From Schleiferiaceae bacterium (GTDB lineage: Bacteria; Bacteroidota; Bacteroidia; Flavobacteriales; Schleiferiaceae): 19,122 nt of DNA. The position numbers were made by a program, and so were the translations under genes. Of this stretch, positions 1 to 7,237 are shown piece by piece. The DNA lies in assembly GCA_022424815.1 (NCBI GenBank), contig JAKMGS010000018.1, forward strand, positions 1-19,122. Direction: 5' to 3'. Each line of letters opens with the position of its first letter. Position 1 is the first letter of the stretch. The notes under the pieces are model-generated. The model saw nothing but the letters and a program-made list of their open reading frames with translations, was not told the DNA's origin and did not search any database.

Positions 1-1282
1 CTTTGGTCTTACACACGGCTACATTGCCCTCTGCATCGTACCAAGCAGGAATGCGGTGTCCCCACCAAAGCTGACGTGAAATACACCAATCCTTGATGTT
101 CTCCATCCAGTAGAGGTAGGTCTTCTCAGCGTGCGGTGGATGCAGAGTAATGTCTTTTGTTTTTACTCCGTCAATGGCCGGCTTGGCTAAATCTGACATA
201 TTCAAGAACCACTGCATACTCAAGCGTGGCTCAATCACTGCATCGGTACGCTCGCTGCATCCGACTTTATTTCTTAGATCCTTGGTCTCGACCAACAGAC
301 CTGCCTCTTCTAGAGCTTTGGCTACTTTTTTGCGCGCATCGAATCGATCCAAACCGGCAAATTCACCGCCGTGCTCGTTCAGAGCTGCGTGTTGATCGAA
401 TACATCGATAACTTCCAAGTTGTGCTTCTCGCCCAACATCTGGTCATTCGTATCATGTGCTGGGGTCACCTTCAGTGCTCCCGTACCAAACTCGATATCC
501 ACGTACTCGTCAAAAATAATCGGTACTGCACGTCCTACTAAAGGAACAATGGCCTTCTTGCCTTTCAAATGCTGGTAGCGCTCATCTTCAGGATTCACAC
601 AAACCGCAGTATCACCAAAAATGGTTTCTGGACGCGTCGTTGCCACTTGCAGAGCCTCATCTGATCCTTCGATCTTGTAGGTCATGTAATACAGGCGGCT
701 GTTCTCCTCCTTGTGGATGACTTCCTCGTCCGACACTGCTGTTAGTGCTACCGGATCCCAGTTCACCATGCGCAAACCACGGTAAATCATGCCTTTCTGG
801 TGCAAGTCGATAAATACATCAATCACTTGCTCGCTGCGTACTTCGTCCAACGTAAATGCCGTGCGGTCCCAATCGCAAGACGCTCCAAGGCGGCGCAACT
901 GCTTCAGGATGATACCGCCGTATTCATCGGTCCAATCCCAGGCGTGATTCAAGAAATCCTCGCGCGACAAATCTGACTTTTTAATGCCCTGTTCGCGAAG
1001 GCGCTTCACCACTTTGGCTTCAGTTGCGATCGATGCATGATCGGTACCCGGCACCCAACAAGCGTTCAAACCAAGCATACGAGCACGACGAATGAGAACG
1101 TCCTGAACCGTGTTGTTCAGCATGTGTCCCATGTGGAGTACACCCGTGACGTTTGGCGGAGGAATGACTATGGTATAGGGCTCTTTATCACTGACTTCCG
1201 CGTGGAAGTAGTTGTTGTCCAACCAGTGGTTATACCACTTTGATTCAATTTCTCCGGGGGTGTATTTTCCGATTTCGCGCAT
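1..1282 (-). CDS. valS: Valine--tRNA ligase, N-terminal part (cut by window edge)
   Basis: Class Ia aminoacyl-tRNA synthetase that charges tRNA-Val with valine in the cytoplasm and hydrolyses mischarged Thr-tRNA-Val. About 427 codons are present, reading MREIGKYTPGEIESKWYNHW from an ATG at 1282-1280. The catalytic HIGH signature is HMGH at residues 50-53, just after PPPNVTGVL. The CP1 editing domain shows TTRPETIFGDTAV and GTGALKVTPAHD. The ISRQLWWGHRIPAWY segment that returns to the Rossmann core lies near the window edge. The KMSKS loop and anticodon-binding domain should lie beyond position 1. The match to ValS rather than IleS or LeuS rests on the PPPNVTG and GTGALKVTPAHD wording. It is transcribed away from the DUF1573 gene; a possible promoter lies 22 to 29 bases upstream. 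No frameshift was seen in the visible part. Confidence 0.97.
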   Translation of the reverse strand, partial: MREIGKYTPGEIESKWYNHWLDNNYFHAEVSDKEPYTIVIPPPNVTGVLHMGHMLNNTVQDVLIRRARMLGLNACWVPGTDHASIATEAKVVKRLREQGIKKSDLSREDFLNHAWDWTDEYGGIILKQLRRLGASCDWDRTAFTLDEVRSEQVIDVFIDLHQKGMIYRGLRMVNWDPVALTAVSDEEVIHKEENSRLYYMTYKIEGSDEALQVATTRPETIFGDTAVCVNPEDERYQHLKGKKAIVPLVGRAVPIIFDEYVDIEFGTGALKVTPAHDTNDQMLGEKHNLEVIDVFDQHAALNEHGGEFAGLDRFDARKKVAKALEEAGLLVETKDLRNKVGCSERTDAVIEPRLSMQWFLNMSDLAKPAIDGVKTKDITLHPPHAEKTYLYWMENIKDWCISRQLWWGHRIPAWYDAEGNVAVCKTK

Positions 1283-1303
1283 TGCAAATCTTGGTTTAAA
1301 GCG

Positions 1304-1311
1304 CAAAAATA
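1304..1311 (-). promoter_or_regulatory. Candidate -7 box of the valS promoter
   Basis: On the minus strand this reads TATTTTTG, a full match to the Bacteroidota -7 element TAnnTTTG. Transcription would start about 5-6 bases downstream, giving a leader of roughly 15 bases before the valS ATG at 1282. The upstream element is weak: the nearest TTG (plus-strand CAA at 1327-1329) is only 15 bases away instead of the usual 19 or so. The position in the divergent valS/DUF1573 gap supports the call, but there is no clear -33 box. Confidence 0.45.
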
Positions 1312-1362
1312 CATTCCTTCTATGACCAATTGGGCACTAAGGCTAAGAGATTGTTAAATTCC

Positions 1363-1393
1363 TTTGAATAGCTCAGCAAGAATCCTACATTTG
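1363..1393 (+). promoter_or_regulatory. Bacteroidota-type promoter of the DUF1573 gene
   Basis: A TTTG at 1363-1366 and a TACATTTG at 1386-1393 are separated by 19 bases. This is a full match to the Bacteroidota housekeeping promoter (-33 TTTG, -7 TAnnTTTG). The predicted start point near 1399 gives a leader of about 23 bases before the ATG at 1423. The leader has no Shine-Dalgarno and is A/T-rich, as is common in this phylum. It is the best promoter in the window. Confidence 0.78.
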
Positions 1394-1422
1394 AACCACT
1401 AAGATTTAAATGCTTTAGTCCA

Positions 1423-1860
1423 ATGAAAAAATTATTCCTTACCCTCTTCGTTGCAATCTTCGGTTTTGCAGCTCAAGCACAAGAAGCTCCAGCCGACGGC
1501 GCTAAGATCACATTCGACAACAAAGTCATCAACTACGGTAAAGTAGAAAAAGGTGCGAACGGCACCCGTGTATTCAAATTCAAAAACGAAGGCACAGAGC
1601 CTTTGGTACTGAACTCAGTGCGTGCTTCTTGTGGATGTACTACACCTAAATGGACTCGCGAGCCTATTGCTCCTGGCGCAGAAGGTGAGATCCAAGTAAA
1701 ATACGACACCAACCGCATGGGTAACTTCCACAAAACAGTAACTGTTCAATCAAATGCCACCAATCAAACTGTGGTATTGACCATCAAAGGACAGGTAATG
1801 AACCCTGAAGCTCAGGAAACTACTCCAGAGAAAAAAGGCGGTAGCGTTATTGCGAAATAA
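1423..1860 (+). CDS. Secreted DUF1573 domain protein
   Basis: A 145-residue exported protein of unknown biochemical function. Residues 1-20 are a clear signal peptide: KK, a hydrophobic core (LFLTLFVAIFGFA), and a likely signal peptidase I cut after AQA or AQAQ. Residues 28-125 are a single DUF1573 immunoglobulin-like beta fold, with F31 and the NYGKVEKG start, the family's cysteine pair C70-G-C72, and a closing VVLTIKGQV strand. The last 20 residues are a polar tail (PEAQETTPEKKGG). No lipobox or T9SS domain is visible, so a periplasmic location is inferred. The gene has its own promoter (1363-1393) and terminator (1891-1918), so it is probably monocistronic. Its codons look more biased than those of its neighbours, suggesting high expression; this was judged by eye. 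Confidence 0.93.
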   Translation: MKKLFLTLFVAIFGFAAQAQEAPADGAKITFDNKVINYGKVEKGANGTRVFKFKNEGTEPLVLNSVRASCGCTTPKWTREPIAPGAEGEIQVKYDTNRMGNFHKTVTVQSNATNQTVVLTIKGQVMNPEAQETTPEKKGGSVIAK

Positions 1861-1890
1861 CATCCCGAACATTACTTACGGATATCCAAG

Positions 1891-1918
1891 AAAGCCCTGT
1901 ATTTTTGCAGGGCTTTTT
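1891..1918 (+). terminator. Rho-independent terminator after the DUF1573 gene
   Basis: AAAGCCCTG at 1891-1899 pairs perfectly with CAGGGCTTT at 1908-1916. The 8-base loop is TATTTTTG and the hairpin is followed by two more T residues. It lies 31 bases after the DUF1573 stop and 20 bases before the aminotransferase start. The loop itself spells a perfect -7 promoter box (see findings). Confidence 0.85.
1900..1907 (+). promoter_or_regulatory. Possible -7 box inside the terminator loop
   Basis: TATTTTTG fits TAnnTTTG exactly and would place a start point near 1912, about 27 bases before the aminotransferase ATG. No TTTG or TTG is found at the expected -33 distance (around 1877-1880 the sequence is TACG). 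The call rests on the -7 box and on the need for a promoter after a strong terminator. It could be chance in a T-rich loop. Confidence 0.3.
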
Positions 1919-1938
1919 GCATTAAATACGACCCAAGT

Positions 1939-3138
1939 ATGCCAAAGATTTCAGTCAAAGGTGGGCGCATGCCTTCCAGCCCTATTCGCAAACTAGTTCC
2001 ATTCGCAGAACAAGCAGAGCGCAATGGCAACAAAGTATATTACCTGAACATTGGACAACCCGATATTCAAACCCCTATGGAGGCGCAACGTGCTATTAAG
2101 GAAGCAGATGTACCTGTGTTGGCCTACAGCCACAGCGCGGGATTTGCCTCTTTGAGAGAGGGACTGTCGAAGTACTACCGCGGCAAAAATCTTCCGGTAC
2201 AAACCGATGAAATCATCGTGACCACCGGCGGATCGGAAGCCTTGTTGTTCACCTTTGGATCAGCCATGGACGAAGGCGATGAGGTCATCATTCCCGAACC
2301 ATTCTACGCCAACTACAATGGTTTTGCTACCGCTAGCGGGGTCAACGTCGTTCCCGTTGAATCTTCTATTGAGACCGGATTTGCCTTGCCTCCAGTAGCT
2401 GCCTTCGAGGCCGCAATTACACCAAAAACTAAGGGGATTTTGATCTGTAACCCTGGCAACCCAACCGGATACTTGTACAGCAAAGAAGAATTAGAACAAC
2501 TTCGCGATATCGTACTGCGTCACGATCTTTTCTTGCTTGCAGACGAGGTATACCGCGAATTTACCTACGACGGTGAGCCTCACCACAGCGTCCTTGCCAT
2601 GGAAGGCTTGGAAGAGCACGCCATTGTGGTAGATAGCTTCTCGAAGCGATACAGTATGTGTGGCGCGCGCATCGGCTGTTTGGTCAGCAAGAACAAGGAG
2701 TTTATGGCCACGGCCATGAAATTTGCACAAGCGAGATTGTCGCCCCCGACCTACGCACAAATTGCTAGTGAAGCGGCATTGAAAACACCTCAAAGCTATT
2801 TCGACGAGGTAAATGCAGAGTATGTTGAGCGTCGCAATGTTTTGGTAGATGGCTTGAATAGTATTGATGGGGTCTTTTGTCCTAAGCCAAAAGGAGCCTT
2901 TTACGCTGTAGCCTCATTCCCGGTGGAAAGCGCCGAACACTTTGCGCAATGGCTCCTCAGTGATTTTAACCATGAAGGAAAAACACTGATGATGGCGCCA
3001 GCGGCGGGATTCTATGCCAAGCCAGAATTGGGTGCAAATCAGGCCCGTCTTGCCTATGTTCTGAACACAGAGGCCTTGACCGATTGTATTGCTATCTTAA
3101 AGGCAGCTTTAAAAGTATATCCACATCGTACCAGATAA
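1939..3138 (+). CDS. Class I/II pyridoxal-phosphate aminotransferase
   Basis: A fold-type I PLP enzyme of the aspartate/aromatic aminotransferase superfamily, 399 residues, cytoplasmic. Family landmarks in order: YLNIGQPD (35-42); Y63 in the LAYSHSAG segment; TTGGSEAL in the cofactor phosphate region (95-102); CNPGNPTG with the conserved Asn (170-177); ADEVYREF with the Asp that contacts the pyridine nitrogen (201-208); the Schiff-base lysine K236 in DSFSKRYSMCGARIG; and the substrate-carboxylate arginine R370 in QARLAYVL. The amino-acid substrate cannot be read from sequence. Aspartate, aromatic and kynurenine-type transaminases all share these motifs. The ATG at 1939 follows the terminator by 20 bases. 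The next gene, murB, starts 12 bases after the stop. Confidence 0.94.
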   Translation: MPKISVKGGRMPSSPIRKLVPFAEQAERNGNKVYYLNIGQPDIQTPMEAQRAIKEADVPVLAYSHSAGFASLREGLSKYYRGKNLPVQTDEIIVTTGGSEALLFTFGSAMDEGDEVIIPEPFYANYNGFATASGVNVVPVESSIETGFALPPVAAFEAAITPKTKGILICNPGNPTGYLYSKEELEQLRDIVLRHDLFLLADEVYREFTYDGEPHHSVLAMEGLEEHAIVVDSFSKRYSMCGARIGCLVSKNKEFMATAMKFAQARLSPPTYAQIASEAALKTPQSYFDEVNAEYVERRNVLVDGLNSIDGVFCPKPKGAFYAVASFPVESAEHFAQWLLSDFNHEGKTLMMAPAAGFYAKPELGANQARLAYVLNTEALTDCIAILKAALKVYPHRTR

Positions 3139-3150
3139 ATTTTACACATC

Positions 3151-4158
3151 GTGATTGTACAACTCAATCAGAGCTTAGTTAAACACAACACCTTTGGTAT
3201 TGATCAAAAGGCGCAACGACTTATTTGGGCACACAGTGCGGATGAAATAAGTAACTATGTAAAACACCATGGATCTCCAGCCTTAGTCCTTGGTGGCGGC
3301 TCTAATATGCTGCTAACCAAAGATATTAAAGGGGACGTGCTTAAGGTTGATATCCACGGAAGACGTGTAGTTTTTGAGGATGATGAGGTCGTACATATCA
3401 GATTTGGTGCTGGGGAGAATTGGCATGAAGTGGTTCAATGGACCCTCATGCAAGGACTCGGCGGACTAGAAAACCTTAGCCTAATTCCAGGTAATTGCGG
3501 TACTGCACCGGTACAAAATATTGGTGCTTATGGCGTGGAGTTGAAGGATGTTTTTGTGAATTGTGAGGGTGTACTTGTTGAGAACGGTTCATTTTTCACC
3601 TTGACAAAAAAAGAAGCTAAATTTGGTTATCGCGATAGTATTTTCAAAAACGAATGGAAGGGCAAGGCGATTATCACACGTATTACTCTGGTGCTCACGA
3701 AAAAGAATCACAGGCTTCGTACAGATTATGGCTCCATTCAAGCTGAGCTTGAAGCAAGATCTATTACCGAACCAACACCAAAACAAATCAGCGATGCAGT
3801 CATAAGCATACGCAGGAGCAAGCTGCCCGATCCAGCGGAAATAGGAAACAGCGGTTCGTTCTTTAAAAACCCTGTGGTTTCTGAGGAGCTCGCAGAAAGC
3901 TTGGCCGAACGCTACCCCGACATGCCCTGCTACCCCGCCCCTAATGGGGTTAAGCTAGCCGCAGGATGGCTCATTGATACGGCGGGCTGGAAAGGCTATC
4001 GCAATGGTGATGCTGGGATTCATGAAAAGCAAGCGCTCGTGTTGGTCAATTATGGCGAAGCCAGTGGGGCCGAATTATTGGAATTGGCCCATAAAATCAT
4101 CGACGATATCCAACAGCGTTTTGACATCACTTTGCACCCCGAAGTTAATCTTATTTAA
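3151..4158 (+). CDS. murB: UDP-N-acetylenolpyruvoylglucosamine reductase
   Basis: A FAD- and NADPH-dependent cytoplasmic reductase that turns UDP-GlcNAc-enolpyruvate into UDP-MurNAc in peptidoglycan precursor synthesis. The length (335 residues) and the C-terminal layout match type I MurB (E. coli-like). Visible motifs are the FAD-binding ALVLGGGSNMLL (44-55), IPGNCGTAPVQNIGAYG (112-128), the active-site arginine R161 in GYRDS, the proton-donor serine S236 in GNSGSFFKNP, and the catalytic glutamate E331 in LHPEVNLI. Translation appears to begin at GTG 3151; no in-frame ATG precedes MNTF-like conserved sequence (here KHNTFGI). Its stop shares one base with the mtaB start (TAATG), suggesting coupled translation. 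The first half looks more A/T-rich than the aminotransferase gene upstream. Confidence 0.96.
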   Translation: MIVQLNQSLVKHNTFGIDQKAQRLIWAHSADEISNYVKHHGSPALVLGGGSNMLLTKDIKGDVLKVDIHGRRVVFEDDEVVHIRFGAGENWHEVVQWTLMQGLGGLENLSLIPGNCGTAPVQNIGAYGVELKDVFVNCEGVLVENGSFFTLTKKEAKFGYRDSIFKNEWKGKAIITRITLVLTKKNHRLRTDYGSIQAELEARSITEPTPKQISDAVISIRRSKLPDPAEIGNSGSFFKNPVVSEELAESLAERYPDMPCYPAPNGVKLAAGWLIDTAGWKGYRNGDAGIHEKQALVLVNYGEASGAELLELAHKIIDDIQQRFDITLHPEVNLI

Positions 4159-5504
4159 TGCCTAGTGTTGCGTTCCATACCCTGGGTTGTAAGCTGAATT
4201 TCGCAGAAACCTCAACCATTGCCAAAGACTTGGTTGAAGGGGGTTTTGAACGTGTAGAATTCCAAGATCCAGCGGATGTATACATTATCAACACTTGTTC
4301 TGTCACGGAAAACGCAGACCGTGAGACCCGTAATATAATTGGCCGAGCCTTACGTGCGAATCCCGATGGTTTTATTGTGGTCGTAGGGTGTTATGCCCAA
4401 CTCAAACCCGAGCAAATCATGGAACTCCCAGGCGTTGACCTTGTCCTCGGAGCCACCGAAAAATTCAACATACGTCAATTTTTAGGCGCCTTAGAGAAAA
4501 CCAAAGGAGATGCAGAAGTGCACAGCTGTGAAATTGAGGACGCCAACACCTTCGTATCCAGCTACAGCGCTGGCGATCGGACCCGTGCCATTTTGAAAGT
4601 ACAAGACGGTTGTGATTATAAATGCACTTACTGCACCATTCCCTTGGCACGCGGTATTTCTCGAAGCGACACGCTGGAAAATGTAGTAGCAAAGGCACAG
4701 GAGATTGCCGAAGCCGGTATCCCGGAAATTGTGCTCACCGGAGTGAACGTTGGAGATTACGGAAAGGGAGAATTTGGAAACAAGAAGCACGAAAGCACCT
4801 TCTTGGAATTGGTCCAAGCCTTAGATGCCCAAGTTCCAGTGGAACGCATGCGTATTTCAAGTATTGAACCGAACTTGCTGCGCGACGAAATCATCACTTT
4901 TACTGCAAACAGCCAAAAATTCGTTCCTCACTTCCACCTCCCCCTACAGAGCGGTTCAGATACCATTTTAAAGCTCATGAAACGTCGATACATGACCGCA
5001 CTATATCGCAAACGTGTAGCAGCCGTTAAAGCCGCCAATCCAGATACCTGTATTGGTGTGGATGTCATTGTAGGGTTTCCTGGAGAAACGGATGAATTGT
5101 TTGCAGAAACATACAATTTACTGAATGAACTCAACATCAGTTACTTGCATGTGTTTACCTACAGCGAACGTGAAAACACTCTGGCGGCAAACATGGACGG
5201 GGTCGTGCCTATCCCTGAGCGCAAGCGCCGCAATAAAATGCTCCGTATTCTAAGCGAAAAGAAAAAACGCGCCTTTTACGAAAGCCAATTAGGCCAAGTT
5301 CGCCCAGTACTATTCGAAGCCGAAAATAAGGAAGGTTTCATGTTGGGGTACACCGATAATTATGTGCGTGTAAAGACCTATTGGAATCCACAATTGGCAA
5401 ATACCACTAAATCATTGAAATTAAATGACATAGGTCCGGATGGAATTGTTATCTTAGTGATACCTAAACACGCCGAACATGTCACTGATTTTTCTAGAAT
5501 TTAG
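4158..5504 (+). CDS. mtaB: tRNA t6A37 methylthiotransferase MtaB
   Basis: A radical-SAM enzyme that adds a methylthio group to N6-threonylcarbamoyladenosine at position 37 of ANN-decoding tRNAs, giving ms2t6A. 448 residues. The N-terminal UPF0004 domain carries the three cysteines for the auxiliary iron-sulphur cluster: C11 in LGCKLNFAETS, C47 in NTCSVTENAD and C78 in GCYAQLKP. The radical-SAM CxxxCxxC is C152, C156 and C159 in DGCDYKCTYCTIPLARG. HFHLPLQSGSD and the C-terminal TRAM-like segment follow. The N-terminal GCKLN wording, rather than GCQMN, favours MtaB over MiaB or RimO. It overlaps murB by one base and the next small ORF by 26 bases. Confidence 0.95.
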   Translation: MPSVAFHTLGCKLNFAETSTIAKDLVEGGFERVEFQDPADVYIINTCSVTENADRETRNIIGRALRANPDGFIVVVGCYAQLKPEQIMELPGVDLVLGATEKFNIRQFLGALEKTKGDAEVHSCEIEDANTFVSSYSAGDRTRAILKVQDGCDYKCTYCTIPLARGISRSDTLENVVAKAQEIAEAGIPEIVLTGVNVGDYGKGEFGNKKHESTFLELVQALDAQVPVERMRISSIEPNLLRDEIITFTANSQKFVPHFHLPLQSGSDTILKLMKRRYMTALYRKRVAAVKAANPDTCIGVDVIVGFPGETDELFAETYNLLNELNISYLHVFTYSERENTLAANMDGVVPIPERKRRNKMLRILSEKKKRAFYESQLGQVRPVLFEAENKEGFMLGYTDNYVRVKTYWNPQLANTTKSLKLNDIGPDGIVILVIPKHAEHVTDFSRI

Positions 5505-5757
5505 ACCGCTTTGCAGCGAAAAAGAGTTCTCCCGACACTGGAGAAGTCTTCGTAGCCGCCATCAAAAAGAAGGCCTTATCCTGCAGAGCGATCTTTTCAA
5601 AGTAAGAGAAGGACTGTTCTTTGGCCAAGTTGAATTTGAAGAAGCACAAAGATCCAATGTGCTGTCTTACTATGACTCTAAAGAGTCGCAATCCGACACT
5701 TTACAAGGTATGTGTAAGAGTATACGAATGATCTATACCGCAATAAGAGTACAATGA
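5479..5757 (+). CDS. Unrecognised small protein, 92 residues
   Basis: I do not recognise this protein. It starts at ATG 5479 inside the last codons of mtaB (26-base overlap) and ends with TGA 5755-5757, sharing an ATGA junction with the next gene. It therefore fills exactly the otherwise empty 249-base gap between mtaB and the phosphatase gene. That fit, and an uninterrupted frame, are the main evidence that it is translated. The protein is highly charged and basic in the first half (HWRSLRSRHQKEG). A middle part reads FFGQVEFEEAQ, and it has two cysteines (C12, C78). There is no signal peptide or membrane segment, so a soluble cytoplasmic location is inferred. It may be a lineage-specific protein, or decayed sequence kept only as a translational bridge. 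Confidence 0.6.
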   Translation: MSLIFLEFRPLCSEKEFSRHWRSLRSRHQKEGLILQSDLFKVREGLFFGQVEFEEAQRSNVLSYYDSKESQSDTLQGMCKSIRMIYTAIRVQ

Positions 5758-6557
5758 TCGACCTTCCTAACCTACGCCCCCAGGTTGAAGATATTGCCCG
5801 TACAGCGGGTCACTTTTTAAGAACACAACAAGCCTCCTTCTCTCAGGAGCGCGTATCACTCAAAAGTCTGAATGCCTTAGTGAGTGATGTAGATAAAAAT
5901 GCTGAAGAGCTCTTAGTCTCCGCACTCCGAAATCTTATGCCTGAGGCCGGCTTCCTCACCGAAGAAGGCACAGTAAGCCAAAACACCAACACAGATTACT
6001 ATTGGGTCATCGATCCTCTCGACGGCACGACTAACTTCGTACATGGCCTTCCCATATTCAGCGTAAGCATTGCCTTGATGTACCGAGACGAACCCGTTCT
6101 GGGCGTGGTCTATGAAGTAGGCATGGACGAATGCTTTAGTGCGATAAAGGGCGGTGGCACCACCTTGAATGGGAGTCCAGTCCATACTTCAACGACGGCG
6201 GAACTCAAAGATTCCTTACTTGCAACGGGCTTCCCCTATTACGATTTCTCAGGTGTAGCGGGATTTCAAAAGACGTTGGAGTACTTCTATCCTCGAACAC
6301 GCGGTATACGCCGTATTGGCACGGCAGCCGTCGACCTTGCTTACACCGCCTGTGGACGCTTTGAGGGGTATTTCGAATACGGATTAAGCCCCTGGGATGT
6401 AGCGGCAGGCATCTTATTGGTGCGTGAAGCAGGAGGTCAAGTTTGTGATTACCAAGGAGGTAATGCTCCTATTGATTCAAAAAGCATCATTGCAACGAAC
6501 AAAGGCGTCTTTGGCGATGTTCTAAAAGTAATACAACACAACATTGGCAATGACTGA
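5754..6557 (+). CDS. Inositol monophosphatase family phosphatase
   Basis: A 267-residue Mg2+-dependent, Li+-sensitive-type phosphatase of the IMPase/SuhB/CysQ superfamily. The metal site is visible: E70-E71 in FLTEEG; the signature DPLDGTTNFVHG with D87, D90 and the GTT loop (87-98); and D215 in SPWDVAAG. The length and the order of motifs match bacterial inositol-1-monophosphatase-like enzymes. Related enzymes act on inositol phosphates, PAP (3'-phosphoadenosine 5'-phosphate) or sugar phosphates, and the substrate here cannot be decided. The start at ATG 5754 overlaps the upstream small ORF by four bases (ATGA). The stop lies inside the next gene's first codons. Confidence 0.93.
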   Translation: MIDLPNLRPQVEDIARTAGHFLRTQQASFSQERVSLKSLNALVSDVDKNAEELLVSALRNLMPEAGFLTEEGTVSQNTNTDYYWVIDPLDGTTNFVHGLPIFSVSIALMYRDEPVLGVVYEVGMDECFSAIKGGGTTLNGSPVHTSTTAELKDSLLATGFPYYDFSGVAGFQKTLEYFYPRTRGIRRIGTAAVDLAYTACGRFEGYFEYGLSPWDVAAGILLVREAGGQVCDYQGGNAPIDSKSIIATNKGVFGDVLKVIQHNIGND

Positions 6558-7212
6558 AGCTCGCGTATGGGTCCTTCCAGAAATGGGGGCCGATTCTCGT
6601 ATTTACCGACACTTTTCTTTCCCTTGGCAGGCCACCTATCTAGAGTGGATCATGCCCAAGGAACATGAATCTGTCGCCTCATATGCCGACCGCATGTTGG
6701 ACCCGCACCCCATAGGTGAGAATGATTTGTTATTTGGCTTTAGCTTGGGAGGTATCATCGCCCAAGAGTGGGCCTCGCGAAACAAAGTTCAGCGTGTCGT
6801 CATTTTAAACTCTGTTCATTACCAGACACCGCTGCGTCCTTTATTCGGTCGTCTCGCCAAAACCGGAATGCTGAAGTGGGCTCCCAACGGTAGCATTCGT
6901 CCGTTCATTTTTTTCATGGCTAGATTGAACAGCCGTCCGCAGGCGGAATTGGACCATGTTCTTGAAATGATGGAACAATTCCCTTGCGCATACTACAGGT
7001 GGGTATTACAGGCTGTACTGAATTGGGAGCGACCAGCACCGCTGTGTCCTGTGGATAGCATTAGAGGCGATCACGATGTCGTATTCCCGTTTGAAAACCA
7101 AAAAGCTGATCACGATTGGGTGCTTCCAGATGCTGCACACTTAAGTTTTCAAACACATACCGCTCAAATTGCAAAGTTGTTGAAAGAAGGTGTCGATCCT
7201 TTACTTTCCTAA
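6550..7212 (+). CDS. Alpha/beta hydrolase
   Basis: A 220-residue alpha/beta-hydrolase-fold protein, probably cytoplasmic because it has no signal peptide. The nucleophile elbow GFSLGG puts the catalytic serine at S65. The acid is probably D176 in RGDHDVVFP and the base is H197 in DAAHLSF, so the triad is complete. It is slightly short for the family and has a small lid of roughly residues 95-165, with no obvious substrate clue. The best relatives by wording are BioH or pimeloyl-ACP esterase-like and generic carboxylesterases. I chose ATG 6550 over the TTG at 6544: the ATG overlaps the phosphatase stop (TGA 6555-6557) by eight bases, like other junctions in this run. A 24-base gap precedes rfbC. 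Confidence 0.88.
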   Translation: MTEARVWVLPEMGADSRIYRHFSFPWQATYLEWIMPKEHESVASYADRMLDPHPIGENDLLFGFSLGGIIAQEWASRNKVQRVVILNSVHYQTPLRPLFGRLAKTGMLKWAPNGSIRPFIFFMARLNSRPQAELDHVLEMMEQFPCAYYRWVLQAVLNWERPAPLCPVDSIRGDHDVVFPFENQKADHDWVLPDAAHLSFQTHTAQIAKLLKEGVDPLLS

Positions 7213-7221
7213 ACTTATCCG

Positions 7222-7237
7222 TGTATTTTTGAATACA
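7222..7237 (+). promoter_or_regulatory. Hairpin and possible promoter box at the rfbC start
   Basis: TGTATT (7222-7227) and AATACA (7232-7237) form a perfect 6-base inverted repeat with a TTTG loop, and its last base is the A of the rfbC ATG. The same bases spell TATTTTTG (7224-7231), a full -7 box. An imperfect -33 box, TTTA at 7200-7203, lies 20 bases upstream. If used as a promoter, transcription would start at or next to the ATG. If transcribed from upstream, a short A/U-rich hairpin would touch the start codon. Confidence 0.35.

Noticed and set aside
150..411. Two overlapping plus-strand frames of about 80 residues near the left edge
   Set aside because: Both are opposite to the conserved valS coding sequence, which is intact through this region.
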